DNA of 64,000 bases from UBA3946 sp002385755 (GCA_050953085.1 JBMNLX010000003.1:1-64000), one strand, 5' to 3'; shown: positions 18,598 through 28,141, counted from the stretch's first letter. Notes: generated by a model from the sequence alone, not told the origin. Translations and numbers: made by a program.

Positions 18598-19757
18598 TCA
18601 CATTTTGACACGGATTTCGCCGCTTATAAGTTTAGGAAGCAAGGTATCGCGGAGTTTATTTAAGGTATTTATTTGAAAGCAATTTTGAGATATTTTTAAC
18701 ATCAATGGATCAATTTTTCTTCTAAACAGGCTTAATGCGACTGTATCTGGAACAATAACGTCAAAACTTTTTACATCATTGCTATTAATATGTTGTTGAG
18801 CCCCTCCCGTTTGCATGCTAATCAGAGCATTTATATTCTCTTTTAACCAAAGGAAAATAAAATTATTCGATAATTCTGCTTTTGGCACTAAACCAATTAC
18901 AGACTGATTAGCTGCAAATGAGCGCAATACCATGCTGATTTTTCCCAATGTTGCTCCTGTAATTGCTAATACAGTTGTTCCAGCGGGAAGTAACTTTGCT
19001 GAAGAGTTGTTAAGAGCTTCTTCAGTAATATATTCGCTTGCTTCAATTATTCTGAACTCATTAATTTTCCCTGAATTAATCCAACCTATTGTACCATTCG
19101 TCCAATATGATTCAATTTTTCGAGAAGGAGTACCTCCCAATAAAACATCAAATTTTTCAGATATAGGAACAACTTCCCACTCTTTGCTCGCATCCTCAAT
19201 AAACCATTTACGGAAATACGCCTGTGCCAAGTCTTCCAACGTTTTATTCTGCCTTGTCAGAAGGTCGATTTTATCGTCAAGGGAGGATAGAACCTCAGCA
19301 ATGGCTTTTTGCTCTGGGAGAGGGGGGAGGATATATCTACATATTTTAAAACACTTCCTGATATTTCCTGAAATGTTGTGCCAGTGCCTATTGACTGCAA
19401 ATATTCAACATTTGTTTTAATCAATATAGTAAAAATAGGTTATATGCTTTATCCGGATTCGAACGTAAACTTTTAAACCCTTGATTAGTACATATTTCAT
19501 TATCTGCTATTGCTCATATCCAATCGAGCTCTTGATGTCAATAATACAGTCCCCTTTGCATAAGCCAGCTGAAGAATTTTCGAGCCCTTTTTTTGTATAA
19601 AACGCTCACCATGAGATATAATATTGGATATACCTGTTAGATCTAGGTGTTAACCATGGTATATCTCCATTCCAATATTCATTTATAGCCGTAGAAGGCG
19701 TTCCACCACCAATGACATCTGCGATCTCCTTAATTTAAACTCTCTCCACTCCGTCAT
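18598..19757 (-). pseudogene. hsdS: Type I specificity subunit, frameshifted in the first target-recognition domain
   Basis: HsdS holds two target-recognition domains (TRDs) separated by helices. The second half is open: LPPLPEQKAIAEVLSSLDD, the spacer helix, TRD2 with LLGGTPSRKIESYW, and a normal C-terminus LLPKLISGEIRVKM. The first TRD is recognisable only by jumping frames: MTEWREFKL, then EIADVIGGGTPSTAINEYW, then QKKGSKILQ, TNQGFKSLRSNPDK, and YLQSIGTGTTFQEISGSV. This needs at least four or five small indels and passes stops. The ATG overlaps the stop of hsdM (ATGA). Either the gene is decaying or the assembly is poor here. The 3' half could still make a half-size S protein, but I see no ribosome site for it. 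Confidence 0.8.
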
Positions 19758-21347
19758 AGCTCAATCCCCACTTTTGCAAGGTTTTCCTTTACTCTTTCAT
19801 CCAGTTTAGCACTTTCTTCCATCTGCGCTTTAAGCTCGGCAGTCAGCTTTTTTACACGTTCCTCAAAATCAAAGTCATCCTCTTCCTCGGGCAGTCCGAC
19901 ATACCTGCCCGGGGTCAGCACATAATCCAGTTCCCGCACCTCATCAAGTGTTGCGGACTTGCAAAAGCCGGGGATGTCCTCATAGGAGCCGTCATCCTTT
20001 TTCCAACTGTGGTAAGTATCGAGCTATTTTGCGGATGTCCTCATCGGTGAGTTCACGGGTCCTGCGGTTTATCAAAGTTCCCATATTCCGCGCATCAATG
20101 AACAAAATCTTGTTCCGGCGCGGGTGGTTCGGATTTGTTTCCTTTTCCCTTGACAAGAACCATAAGCATACGGGAATCTGTGTATTTAAAAAGAGCTTCG
20201 TTGGCAGATTGATAATACAATCTACAAGTGGCGCTTCAATAAGGTTTTTACGAATTTCTCCCTCTCCGTTTGTCTTAGATGAAAGTGAGCCTTTTGCCAT
20301 AACGAAGCCAGCAGTACCTTTCGGCGAAAGGTGGTACAAAAAGTGCTGGATCCACGCATAGTTTGCATTGGATACTGGCGGTATACCATACTTCCAGCGT
20401 CCATCGGTCCGCAGCAATTCTCCGCTCCAATCGCTGTCATTGAAAGGCGGATTAGCAATTACAAAGTCAGCCTTGAGGTCGGGGTGAGCATCGTTTAAAA
20501 ATGAACCTTCGCTGTTCCACAAAACATTGGTGCTGTCAATTCCTCGTATGGCAAGGTTCATTTTGCAAAGCCGCCATGTTGTTTGGTTGCTTTCCTGACC
20601 ATAGATAGAAACAACACGTTCGAAAAGCTTGTCAATTTCTCTTGATTTTCCGTTATAATGGTCTCTGTGAGCTTCAACGAATTTCTCGCTTTGAACAAAC
20701 ATACCGCCGCTACCGCAGCAGGGGTCAAAAACTCTGCCCTCGTAAGGTTCAAGCATTTCAACCAACAATCGTACTACGGAACGCGACGTATAGAACTGTC
20801 CACCCTTTTTACCCTCGGCAAGGGCAAACTGTCCAAGAAAATATTCATATACCTGTCCGAGGATATCATTCGATTTAGAAGCGCTGTCACCAAGGGCAAT
20901 AGTACCAATTAAATCAATTAGTCCACCCAGTGACTGTTTGTCCAGTTTTTCCTTTGCGTATTCCTTCGGCAAAACGCCTTTGAGGGAGGGATTGTCCTTT
21001 TCGATGGCTTCCATAGCTTCGTCTATATCTTTTCCGATCGTCGGCAGCTTAGCACGACTTTGAAGGTAATCCCAGCGTGCCTGTGGTGGTACATAGAATA
21101 CATTTTCCGCACGGTATTCATAGGGATCGTCAGGGTCTGCTCCTTCGTATTCGCCCTTGCCCTCTTTGAGTTTATAATATAATTCATAAAAACTGTCCGA
21201 TATGTATTTTAAAAATATAAGCCCAAGAACAACATGCTTGTATTCCGCAGCATCCATGTTCTTGCGGAGCTTGTCCGCAGCTGCCCAAAGCACCTGTTCG
21301 ATAGGCTGTTCTTTTACTTCATTTTTTGAATTTTTAACTTTTGCCAT
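19754..21347 (-). pseudogene. hsdM: Type I DNA methyltransferase subunit with one frameshift near its 3' end
   Basis: N6-adenine methyltransferase subunit. The first frame (21347-19992) covers the N-terminal HsdM domain and the catalytic core, with the SAM motif DPCCGSGGMF (about residue 207) and the N6-adenine motif ANPPFNDSD (about 300). It ends prematurely after DIRKIARYLPQLEKG. One base away, the other frame continues correctly as DTYHSWKKDDGSYEDIPGFC, then DYVLTPGRYVG, to the normal end at 19754. A single-base indel near 20020 explains this. All core catalytic motifs are upstream of it, so the truncated protein might fold but would lack its C-terminal helices, which contact HsdS. The GGAG before the ATG at 21347 is good, and it lies 1 bp after the HTH gene. 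Confidence 0.85.
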
Positions 21348-21348
21348 T

Positions 21349-21537
21349 CTACTCTACTCCTCTATTTTTATCTTTTTTCATCCGCAAATCCGCAGGTTTC
21401 TCAGCATCCTTTGGTATCGCCCATGCCCAACCCAAGCGCACAGCGCCCTTAATGCGCCCCTGTTCGCATAAAACTTGAACTCTGCGCAGGGATATATTCC
21501 ATTTTTCAGCAGCTTGTTTTGTCGTTAAGTAATCCAT
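21349..21537 (-). CDS. Small helix-turn-helix (MerR/excisionase-like) DNA-binding protein
   Basis: 62 residues from the ATG at 21537, which has GAGGT eight bases upstream; the upstream ATG at 21558 lacks a ribosome site. The sequence LTTKQAAEKWNISLRRVQVLCEQGRI is a winged-helix/HTH_17-type fold. The end is Lys-rich (LRMKKDKNRGVE). Such genes commonly precede hsdM in type I loci, where they probably regulate the operon. It is one base pair from hsdM and is the first gene after a strong promoter. Confidence 0.75.
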   Translation of the reverse strand: MDYLTTKQAAEKWNISLRRVQVLCEQGRIKGAVRLGWAWAIPKDAEKPADLRMKKDKNRGVE

Positions 21538-21573
21538 TATGAATACCTCGCAGAACACAAAATTCCAATTTTT

Positions 21574-21602
21574 ATTATATGCGAAGAAACAAATAATTTC
21601 AA
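21574..21602 (-). promoter_or_regulatory. SigA-type promoter of the HTH-hsdM-hsdS-hsdR-ATPase operon
   Basis: TTGAAA, exactly 17 bp, TATAAT, about 40 bp before the HTH gene start. Confidence 0.8.
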
Positions 21603-22054
21603 CATATTACAACTTTATACATAATAAATAAAATCTTTTCAGAAAATGAGTATACCTTCATTAAATATACATCCATCCTGTCTCCTCAACCCCTATGAAA
21701 AAAGGCCGTTATCTATTCTGTCAACTCAACCCTGCCAATTTTTGAGCTCAAATTTTATCTCAAAAATAATCGTCGATATGTTCCCGTGTACGAATTTTTG
21801 CTCTTTAGGTTGAGTAGATAGATTGAATGTAATTTCGGAAATCCGCTTAAATAAATGCTTACAGCCTTGTAATCAATACCACGCACTCAACGTGGAACGA
21901 TAGGCTCACCTCGATGTCTGGTCTGTATTTTTCGTTTTGTTCGTTCGCGGGAATAGGTCAATAGTGGATTTTATGGGTGTTATCTGTTCGCGGGAACAGT
22001 TCAACTGATTTTGTCCGTTCGCGGGAATAAGGCAACACAATAAAACGCACGAAG
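21603..22054. other. Intergenic region between the hsd operon and kwaB
   Basis: No gene found. An imperfect pair of stretches occurs around 21718-21735 (GTCAACTCAACC) and 21816-21825 (GTTGAGTAGAT). Near the kwaB end there are three short direct repeats (next entry). Nothing else is supported. Confidence 0.4.
21943..22036. repeat. Three spaced direct repeats downstream of kwaB
   Basis: GTTCGCGGGAATAGGTCAA (21943), GTTCGCGGGAACAGTTCAAC (21986) and GTTCGCGGGAATAAGGCAAC (22017). The 11-bp core GTTCGCGGGAA is identical in all three, and the following half varies. Spacing is 43 and 31 bp. They are too irregular for a CRISPR array. They could be protein-binding sites or remnants of a repeat element; the role is unknown. 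Confidence 0.6.
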
Positions 22055-22939
22055 TTATTGCATCTTGCGCTTTGAGTTCGTGATGTAAGTATCCTCTGTA
22101 AAAACACCTTTATATACCTCTTCATCGAGGAAGCCTAAAATCTCCTTGAGTTTTTTCTTGTCTGCAGGTATAACTATTTTTTCGTTTTCAACGGTAATCT
22201 CTAAACCACAGTTTTTCGCTAACCTTTTAATTTTAGATGCTTTGTTGTTCTTAAGAACGCCTGAGTCGTTTATTACTGCAATTTTTCTTCGTATCCAAGT
22301 ATCGGCCATTGACTGAAACTGGTCTTTGTCCACTATACTCAACAACTCTAGCTCACTAAAACTTTGAACTTCTGCATCGGTTGCTGAGCGATAATGTTCG
22401 CTTAGGTCAAATATCTGGCGAGCATAATAGTATGATGAAAATCGTAACTCATTCTGAATCAGAACACAGTCGATGGTATCTGTAATCCCGATTCCCCAAC
22501 GGGTTTCACGCTTAAATGTATTTTCTTCAAAAAAAAGACTAAATTTTTTCGTTGATAGATATTGCTCTTTACGGAACCGCTGAAATGCAACAGTGAAAAT
22601 TTCGGTATTGTCAGCTTCTGTGCGCTCACCGACAAAGACTGCCCTAATATCCGGTTCTGCATCTTTATCGTATGAAAAAGTCTGTAATCCAAGTGGATTC
22701 CTGATTGCGTCCGATATGATCTCTGGCAAGTGAAAATTGCATATAGATAGCACCTCATCCTCATTCGGTTTATAGCTGCCGTTAAAAGTAACAATTTGCT
22801 TACCAGACAGCAATGGCACGGCAGCCTCAGCAAAGCTACTGCAAATAGCCATTTGAGTGGGCTTGTCTACTTCTAGCAACTGAACTGGATTCTCATTCCC
22901 ATCGTTCAATAGAACCATAATTGAACTATTGTCGAACAT
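22055..22939 (-). CDS. kwaB: Kiwa anti-phage protein KwaB (DUF4868)
   Basis: 294 residues with the features of DUF4868/KwaB: an N-terminal alpha/beta part, a central region with RWGIGITDTIDCVLIQNELRF-like spacing, and a conserved C-terminus ending KEILGFLDEEVYKG and TYITNSKRKM. In Kiwa, KwaB is the DNA-binding cytoplasmic effector that works with membrane protein KwaA to detect infection and stop phage replication or late transcription. The upstream gene on the same strand, one base away, encodes a four-helix membrane protein matching KwaA, which strengthens the call. The ORF is complete. Confidence 0.8.
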   Translation of the reverse strand: MFDNSSIMVLLNDGNENPVQLLEVDKPTQMAICSSFAEAAVPLLSGKQIVTFNGSYKPNEDEVLSICNFHLPEIISDAIRNPLGLQTFSYDKDAEPDIRAVFVGERTEADNTEIFTVAFQRFRKEQYLSTKKFSLFFEENTFKRETRWGIGITDTIDCVLIQNELRFSSYYYARQIFDLSEHYRSATDAEVQSFSELELLSIVDKDQFQSMADTWIRRKIAVINDSGVLKNNKASKIKRLAKNCGLEITVENEKIVIPADKKKLKEILGFLDEEVYKGVFTEDTYITNSKRKMQ

Positions 22940-22940
22940 T

Positions 22941-23477
22941 TTATTTTTCCCCCTTTGTATCTATAAGCAATTTTTCAAAGACTCTCAATACCGTTTTTAT
23001 ATCGGATTTATTTCGAATTCGTCGTCGCTTTGAGATTAGAATATAATCACCGACCCCGGTGCTTTCAGTTTCTATTTCATAAAAGTGGTAGCCTACAAAA
23101 AACAGGAGAATGTTTGGCAACGCCATAATCGCTGGAATAAAAACTAAGATAAGCATAAGTACGGCCACTATAAGCGAAACGATATGGTAGTCCGACATAA
23201 CCATATATGCAAATGGTAACACGTAAGCTACCACATAGGCTACTAACCATGAATCCTTTGAAGTTATTTTTGACACATTGATACTTTTAACGGAACAGTT
23301 TTTCCTCCCGTATGAAAAGCAAATTGCAAACAAAACCGTCACAGTTGCAGCAGCAACTATCAGGATGGCCGGAACCCACCAAGATTTAAATTCAAGATGC
23401 CAAGCTAAAGCCGTCATAACTGCGAGTGGGACGGCATTCGCCAGATTATAAATCGCCCGTTGAAATCCATTTGCCAC
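22941..23477 (-). CDS. kwaA: Kiwa anti-phage membrane protein KwaA
   Basis: 178 residues with four predicted membrane helices (about 14-32, 36-55, 75-93 and 98-128) and a basic, charged C-terminal tail (SKRRRIRNKSDIKTVLRVF). KwaA senses phage-induced membrane change or injection and forms a membrane complex with KwaB. The start is GTG, chosen because AAAGGAG lies nine bases upstream. kwaB follows with a 1-bp gap, so they are coupled. The call rests mainly on topology and on the neighbour; primary sequence in this family is variable. Confidence 0.75.
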   Translation of the reverse strand: MANGFQRAIYNLANAVPLAVMTALAWHLEFKSWWVPAILIVAAATVTVLFAICFSYGRKNCSVKSINVSKITSKDSWLVAYVVAYVLPFAYMVMSDYHIVSLIVAVLMLILVFIPAIMALPNILLFFVGYHFYEIETESTGVGDYILISKRRRIRNKSDIKTVLRVFEKLLIDTKGEK

Positions 23478-23644
23478 AGTTTGATTCTCCTTTTATTTCT
23501 ACGCCCAAATCCATAAAACAACTTGCAATCACAGACTTTTTGCGAGTACTCTCCGCAAAGAAAGTTTATTATAATAATATCGAGCATCGGATTTAACAAT
23601 TTCATTAATGCTGCATTATTGATTCCTAAGCGAAGCATAATCTT

Positions 23645-24553
23645 TTATAATTCCTCTGCTTCGCTCGTTTCAACGTCTTTCAAGGTTTTGCCTTCAACAG
23701 TTTTCCAAGCGGTATATCCATTAGAACTTGCACCCGTTACAAACATCGAAGCAGCAGATGGTGACGAAAAGAGCATGTCTTCTAAAAGCGTATAATTTTC
23801 ATCAACCTTGGCCTTTTCACGAGCCTTTTTTGCTACCCCTGAGCAAGTCTTTTCATTGGTTTTAGAATTGATAACACTGCCACGTAAAACGATATACCCT
23901 TCACTTGAACGTTTGCATTTCGCTTTTACTGTCATGCCGGTGTTCTGCATTTTTTGCTCCATAAAAAACTCAAGGTTGTCGTCGTCCTCTTCATGATCTG
24001 TATTATGGATTGTTCGATTTTGAACTAATGGCTCGAATACCAAATGTCCAAGTACACCCATCACAATTTTTGCATACTCCACATACTCTTCAAGTTCGCT
24101 CTCTTTTTCTTCTGTAACATTTCCGGCATTAGGTTCATTTCCGTTCTTAGCTTCGTAACGATTAGCATTTACGGCAAGGGCAAAGAATCGATTTTCAAGC
24201 CAACTAATCTCGGTTGCCCCAAAAATGTTATTTGAAGTCGTGAAAGCTATAGCTTCATACCAATCTTCAAGGCCTTGTTTCGGGGAGGCGTGGTGTTCTT
24301 TTAAACGGTTCAAAATACCTTCTCCATTTTTTCGAGTCCCAGATTGACCGACATAAACTAAAGGTTTGTCGCCATCACCTTTACTGAAAAGGAAATATAC
24401 CCCACTCTGTTTAAGGTAGTCAATGTTCTTACAGTCTACAAGTTTTACCCGTGGAATTTTATAAGCGACACCTGTCCAATTAGCAAGCGTACACTTGATG
24501 CGTCCGTTTGGGGTGCTGTCCATCAGAAAATAATTCATATTTTTGCCTGCCAT
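23645..24553 (-). CDS. GIY-YIG nuclease-fold protein with a C-terminal DUF4357 domain
   Basis: 302 residues. A GIY-YIG domain (about 50-150) shows SGVYFLFSKG as the GIY strand, LVYVGQSG as the YIG strand, an arginine in ILNRLKEHH, and a glutamate in ATEISWLENRFF. These are the usual catalytic positions. The C-terminal DUF4357 (about 225-290) shows the repeat-like FSSPSAASMFVTGASSNGY and a Trp in TAWKTVEG. DUF4357 is often fused to nucleases or methyltransferases and probably binds nucleic acid. It is 33 bp after hamB and 167 bp before kwaA on the same strand. It may be an independent defence nuclease or an accessory of Hachiman; the role is inferred from position. AGGAGG precedes the ATG. Confidence 0.8.
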   Translation of the reverse strand: MAGKNMNYFLMDSTPNGRIKCTLANWTGVAYKIPRVKLVDCKNIDYLKQSGVYFLFSKGDGDKPLVYVGQSGTRKNGEGILNRLKEHHASPKQGLEDWYEAIAFTTSNNIFGATEISWLENRFFALAVNANRYEAKNGNEPNAGNVTEEKESELEEYVEYAKIVMGVLGHLVFEPLVQNRTIHNTDHEEDDDNLEFFMEQKMQNTGMTVKAKCKRSSEGYIVLRGSVINSKTNEKTCSGVAKKAREKAKVDENYTLLEDMLFSSPSAASMFVTGASSNGYTAWKTVEGKTLKDVETSEAEEL

Positions 24554-24586
24554 GGCGTTTGCCTCCTTAAAATTTATCCTCTGGCT

Positions 24587-27199
24587 TCAATCAACAAATA
24601 AGTCGGGGTTATTGATACTCATATTCTCAACCTCAGAAATCACACTAAAATTACCGCAGTTGAGAATATCTTTTTTTATTTTTACTGGTCTGCTATCATC
24701 TAATCCAACCACATACTTACTCCGGTTCTTCCGTATAAACAGAGCCGTCTCACGGGAAAACCCGTTCCGCTGGAGGAATATGGTCAGTTTGTTTGTTGTG
24801 CCGTATTCGACGAATTCATACCAATCGTTGCTCATGTCACCCTCAATGCCGTGAATCCGCTTGTACGCTTCTGAAAACCTCAAAAAGTAGTTTGCAAAGC
24901 TGAACAGAACGACGCTCTCAATCGCTTGGAGTGTTTCCGACATGACGATGTTTCTGTGCATCATTGATTGATGATTATAAGGAATTAATTGACCGCCAAT
25001 GCGGACTTTGTAGTTGGGGCTATTTTGTGCATAGGTAAGCGATTTGTCGATAATCATTCCGAGCCCATTGCCACTAACCCAATGACGTAGAATGACGGCA
25101 TACCAACTAAGGCGTTTTTTATTACCGATAGTTTCGGAACTTTCACATTTACCCCAACCAAAAATATCATATAACTTCTCAAGGAAAGCTTGTGGCTCAC
25201 CATGCTCTGTGCGTCCATCACCATCAATAGTGGGATACTCTAACCCCCACGCAATGTTGGCAGATAAGCTTTTAGTTTGATCAACAGATGTATTGATATC
25301 GTCATCCGGTTTTATCTCATCTCTTTCAAATATCGCCTTGATTTTGCTTTCATCTTCCGGTGTTAAGAATTCGCTGAACTCTCGTCTTACAATGCTGTTT
25401 CTGCCCTTCATTATGTCTCTGAGCAAAATTAGGCAAAACTTTCTTGTCAAATCAAAAGAGTCCTGCGATTGCCCTTGGTCTTTTACCAAGTTGGTGTGTC
25501 CTTGCAACAGGCATGTGACAATTTGCTTTTTTTGCTTGGGTTTTAGTTCAGTGACAAGAGAGAGTTTCTGTTCCGGTACTTTCTTTTCAAGTAGCTCAAC
25601 AAAATCTTTGACCTGAAGATTCTCCTCAAGTCGAACCAAGAACACATTGCCATATAGGTTGTAATTGATGCGTCCGACTCTTCCGACAAGATTTCTAAAA
25701 TCAACGGCAGTCATTTTTGTTTGTCCACGGCCTTTTCTGTAAGTAGTGATAAACAAATTATCAGCAGGCAGATTAACTCCTTCAACGAGTGTACTGGTAC
25801 AAAACATTGCCACGATTTTTCTGTCACGAAACAGCTTTTCTATTTTCATGCGAATAGAAGCTGGTAGATAGCCAATGTGGTAAGCAATACCTTTTTTAAT
25901 TAATTTTGCGAGAAAATAATCCTTGTGGACTTGATTCGCGATCTCCCTGGCAACAGCATCGAGTTCACTGTCATTTTTATCCTGTTCGTACTTCGCATAA
26001 TCAATTGCTGCTTGAATAGCTTTGTCTTTTGAGTTGAAGTATATAATAGTCTGAACACCCTTACCTAAGTGGGAGACAATATTGCTGAACGGCACTTTTA
26101 TTGCAGCTTTGCTGATTTCCATTAGTTGACTACTACGGTCATTAAACAGATGTATGCCTCCATCAACACAGTCAATTAGGTATTTTACTTGGCTTACAGG
26201 TGAAAAACTTGTAGCCAGTTTATTGTAATCCAGATCGGTAGCTTCAAACGCTTCAGGAACTAACTTGAGATAGACCTCAGGATTTGGAATATTAGGTGAA
26301 GCAAAAATGATGTGAGGTTTTCGTTCTCGCTGAGCGAGCATGTCTATGTTTTTATAATAGAAGGTGCTACGCTTGTCCTTGGATGTGATTTTATGTGCTT
26401 CATCGATAAACAAATAGTCAATATCTTTATCCTTGTGGCGAATCAGAAGATAAAGCAGTCGCTCAGGTGTGAGAACATAGATGAAGTTGTGTTCTTCCTC
26501 TAGTGCCAATGCTCCGGCAGATGTAACGACACGATAATTCATTTCTTTAAGGAGTGCGCCGAGGTCGCTAATAATTTTACTCGACACTTCATTAATAAGT
26601 GCTTTGGTAGGTACAATCAGAGCGTAATTGAACTTCATACCGTCCTGTACTTGCTTCTTTATAAACATCCTCATAATAAAGGACTTGCCCATAGAGGTGG
26701 GACCCGAATAGCTGAAATATGGCTCTGTCAGACGGTCATAGATTTGTCGTTGTGGTCGAAAAAACAACTTATCAGGCTCAGCAGGAATGGACACCAGTTC
26801 TTTACTGTATTCTTCATGAAAACGTTCAAGCAGATTACGGCGAACGGATATCGGGGCAACTTTTTTATTCTCAGCTGTTTCAAGTCCCTGATAATTACCT
26901 GTATTTGAAAGTACCGAATTAAGGTATATATCTATTTCCGGATTATTAGGCTCTATCTCCTTTAATAGTGCGACCATTTCTTGTGCCCAAGTCATATGGC
27001 TGTCAGCAGGCGATTTTGACAATATGTCGGCAAAACGTAGAGCATCAGAAATATTTACAGGCTTGTATTCACTCTTAATTTGAAAGAGGCGCAACGAATA
27101 GTTGTATAAGATATTCTCATACAACTCATTAAGATAGGGATTCTTGTCAATATCATCAAATATGACATCACCTAATGAAACAGTGTTCCTATCCGCCAC
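24587..27199 (-). CDS. hamB: Hachiman helicase HamB
   Basis: SF2 DEAD/DEAH-box helicase of the Hachiman anti-phage system. HamB senses damaged or abnormal DNA and releases or activates the HamA nuclease. About 870 residues: a HamB-type N-terminal helical part (1-150), Walker A SGPTSMGKSFIM (about 165-176), DEAH box LFIDEAHKIT (about 265), and the second RecA domain with GVNLPADNLF and motif VI FRNLVGRVGRIN (about 500). A long C-terminal region follows. I start at the GTG at 27199 because GGGAGGGG lies six bases upstream; this overlaps the hamA stop by 11 bp. The reading frame is intact. Confidence 0.9.
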   Translation of the reverse strand: MADRNTVSLGDVIFDDIDKNPYLNELYENILYNYSLRLFQIKSEYKPVNISDALRFADILSKSPADSHMTWAQEMVALLKEIEPNNPEIDIYLNSVLSNTGNYQGLETAENKKVAPISVRRNLLERFHEEYSKELVSIPAEPDKLFFRPQRQIYDRLTEPYFSYSGPTSMGKSFIMRMFIKKQVQDGMKFNYALIVPTKALINEVSSKIISDLGALLKEMNYRVVTSAGALALEEEHNFIYVLTPERLLYLLIRHKDKDIDYLFIDEAHKITSKDKRSTFYYKNIDMLAQRERKPHIIFASPNIPNPEVYLKLVPEAFEATDLDYNKLATSFSPVSQVKYLIDCVDGGIHLFNDRSSQLMEISKAAIKVPFSNIVSHLGKGVQTIIYFNSKDKAIQAAIDYAKYEQDKNDSELDAVAREIANQVHKDYFLAKLIKKGIAYHIGYLPASIRMKIEKLFRDRKIVAMFCTSTLVEGVNLPADNLFITTYRKGRGQTKMTAVDFRNLVGRVGRINYNLYGNVFLVRLEENLQVKDFVELLEKKVPEQKLSLVTELKPKQKKQIVTCLLQGHTNLVKDQGQSQDSFDLTRKFCLILLRDIMKGRNSIVRREFSEFLTPEDESKIKAIFERDEIKPDDDINTSVDQTKSLSANIAWGLEYPTIDGDGRTEHGEPQAFLEKLYDIFGWGKCESSETIGNKKRLSWYAVILRHWVSGNGLGMIIDKSLTYAQNSPNYKVRIGGQLIPYNHQSMMHRNIVMSETLQAIESVVLFSFANYFLRFSEAYKRIHGIEGDMSNDWYEFVEYGTTNKLTIFLQRNGFSRETALFIRKNRSKYVVGLDDSRPVKIKKDILNCGNFSVISEVENMSINNPDLFVD

Positions 27200-27956
27200 T
27201 TTGCACCCCTCCCTTAAATCCAAGAAGGGACTTCATAATCTCTTGCTTGTCTTCATCCGCTTCATTGAATGGCAAAAAATAAAAGTAAAACGAATAATGC
27301 TCCAACCCCGCAGTTTTAATCTTATCTATGATATAGGAGACATGAGCTTGAATATCTTTTCGCATTTTTTTTGCTACTAGTTCGCGAAATTCTGCAGATG
27401 GGCGGTTTTTTTCTATTCCCAACGAGTAACCGAGAAACACGCCAAACGCAGTATCATGGGCAATAGTTTGTCCTTTGCTAGGGATGATGATGTTTTTTAA
27501 TTGTTTGGCAACTTCCGGTGCAAACTCCTTATCAAACGCTGTGCTTTCTACAAGTCGGATTTCCCGTGAAGTGTCATTCTTTATCGCTTCAAGTGTGATA
27601 AAGGCATCGTCGATTGCATCCTTTGGGTCTCCTACGATGCGAGACTTGCCAAACACCATCTGAAAAGATGGCATTCCCGCGCCGGTCTGCAGTAAATGAA
27701 CGCAGCCGGTGCCGGTCGTCAGCAACTCATCGGACGGGGTGTCAAATTTGCTGAACACTTTTGGAGCATCAAGTACCTGTTCCAAAAACACATACAGCAT
27801 CAGGTCACCCAGTTCGTCACCAAGCCAAGTCAAATCGCCGTTGCAACGGTCGTGCAACAATTCGACTGCTTTCAGACCAATGAGCGTTATCTCATCATCA
27901 TTCATAAACTTCTTTATGCGTTCCCGCGAGTAAATGTATTGACCTATGTTTTTCAA
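27189..27956 (-). CDS. hamA: Hachiman nuclease HamA (DUF1837), apparently missing its 5' end
   Basis: DUF1837 protein, a PD-(D/E)xK-type nuclease that degrades DNA when released by HamB. Typical blocks are GDELGDLMLYVFLEQVLDAP (about 45-64), PSFQMVFGKSRI (about 95), and RLVESTAFDKEF (about 133-144). The frame is open from a TGA at about 28018, but no ATG or GTG is found. About 20 family-like residues (SVNPGGIKDALKKFLL) precede the only visible start, a TTG at 27956 with no ribosome site. The sequence upstream changes at about 28020 into a degenerate copy of the fic promoter region. HamA is therefore probably truncated by 20-60 residues or starts unconventionally; I cannot say whether it is functional. 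Confidence 0.8.
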   Translation of the reverse strand: MKNIGQYIYSRERIKKFMNDDEITLIGLKAVELLHDRCNGDLTWLGDELGDLMLYVFLEQVLDAPKVFSKFDTPSDELLTTGTGCVHLLQTGAGMPSFQMVFGKSRIVGDPKDAIDDAFITLEAIKNDTSREIRLVESTAFDKEFAPEVAKQLKNIIIPSKGQTIAHDTAFGVFLGYSLGIEKNRPSAEFRELVAKKMRKDIQAHVSYIIDKIKTAGLEHYSFYFYFLPFNEADEDKQEIMKSLLGFKGGVQSGG

Positions 27957-28068
27957 TAGAAACTTCTTAAGGGCATCTTTGATACCGCCTGGGTTGACAC
28001 TTGTAGGAACGGCAGTTCAAACTTATCTTAGCAACTATAGCCTAGGTAGAAAGATTGAAATTACCTTT

Positions 28069-28100
28069 TGCACAATTTTTATCATTTATTGTGCACAAAG
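28069..28100. repeat. Copy A of a 32-bp repeat shared with the fic promoter
   Basis: Matches 29211-29242 at 29 of 32 positions. It contains an inverted repeat TTGTGCACAA / TTGTGCA around ATAAATGATAAAA. It lies between hamA and fic, about 50 bp from the point where hamA homology starts. Confidence 0.8.
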
Positions 28101-28141
28101 CCTCGATTACTTATTTTTGCAGTTTTGTATATATTCTAATA

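Noticed and set aside
21943..22036. CRISPR array
   Set aside because: Only three imperfect repeats with unequal spacing and no cas genes nearby.
23414..23638. Possible small gene between the GIY-YIG gene and kwaA
   Set aside because: It has no ribosome site, overlaps kwaA by about 60 bp and shows no family features.
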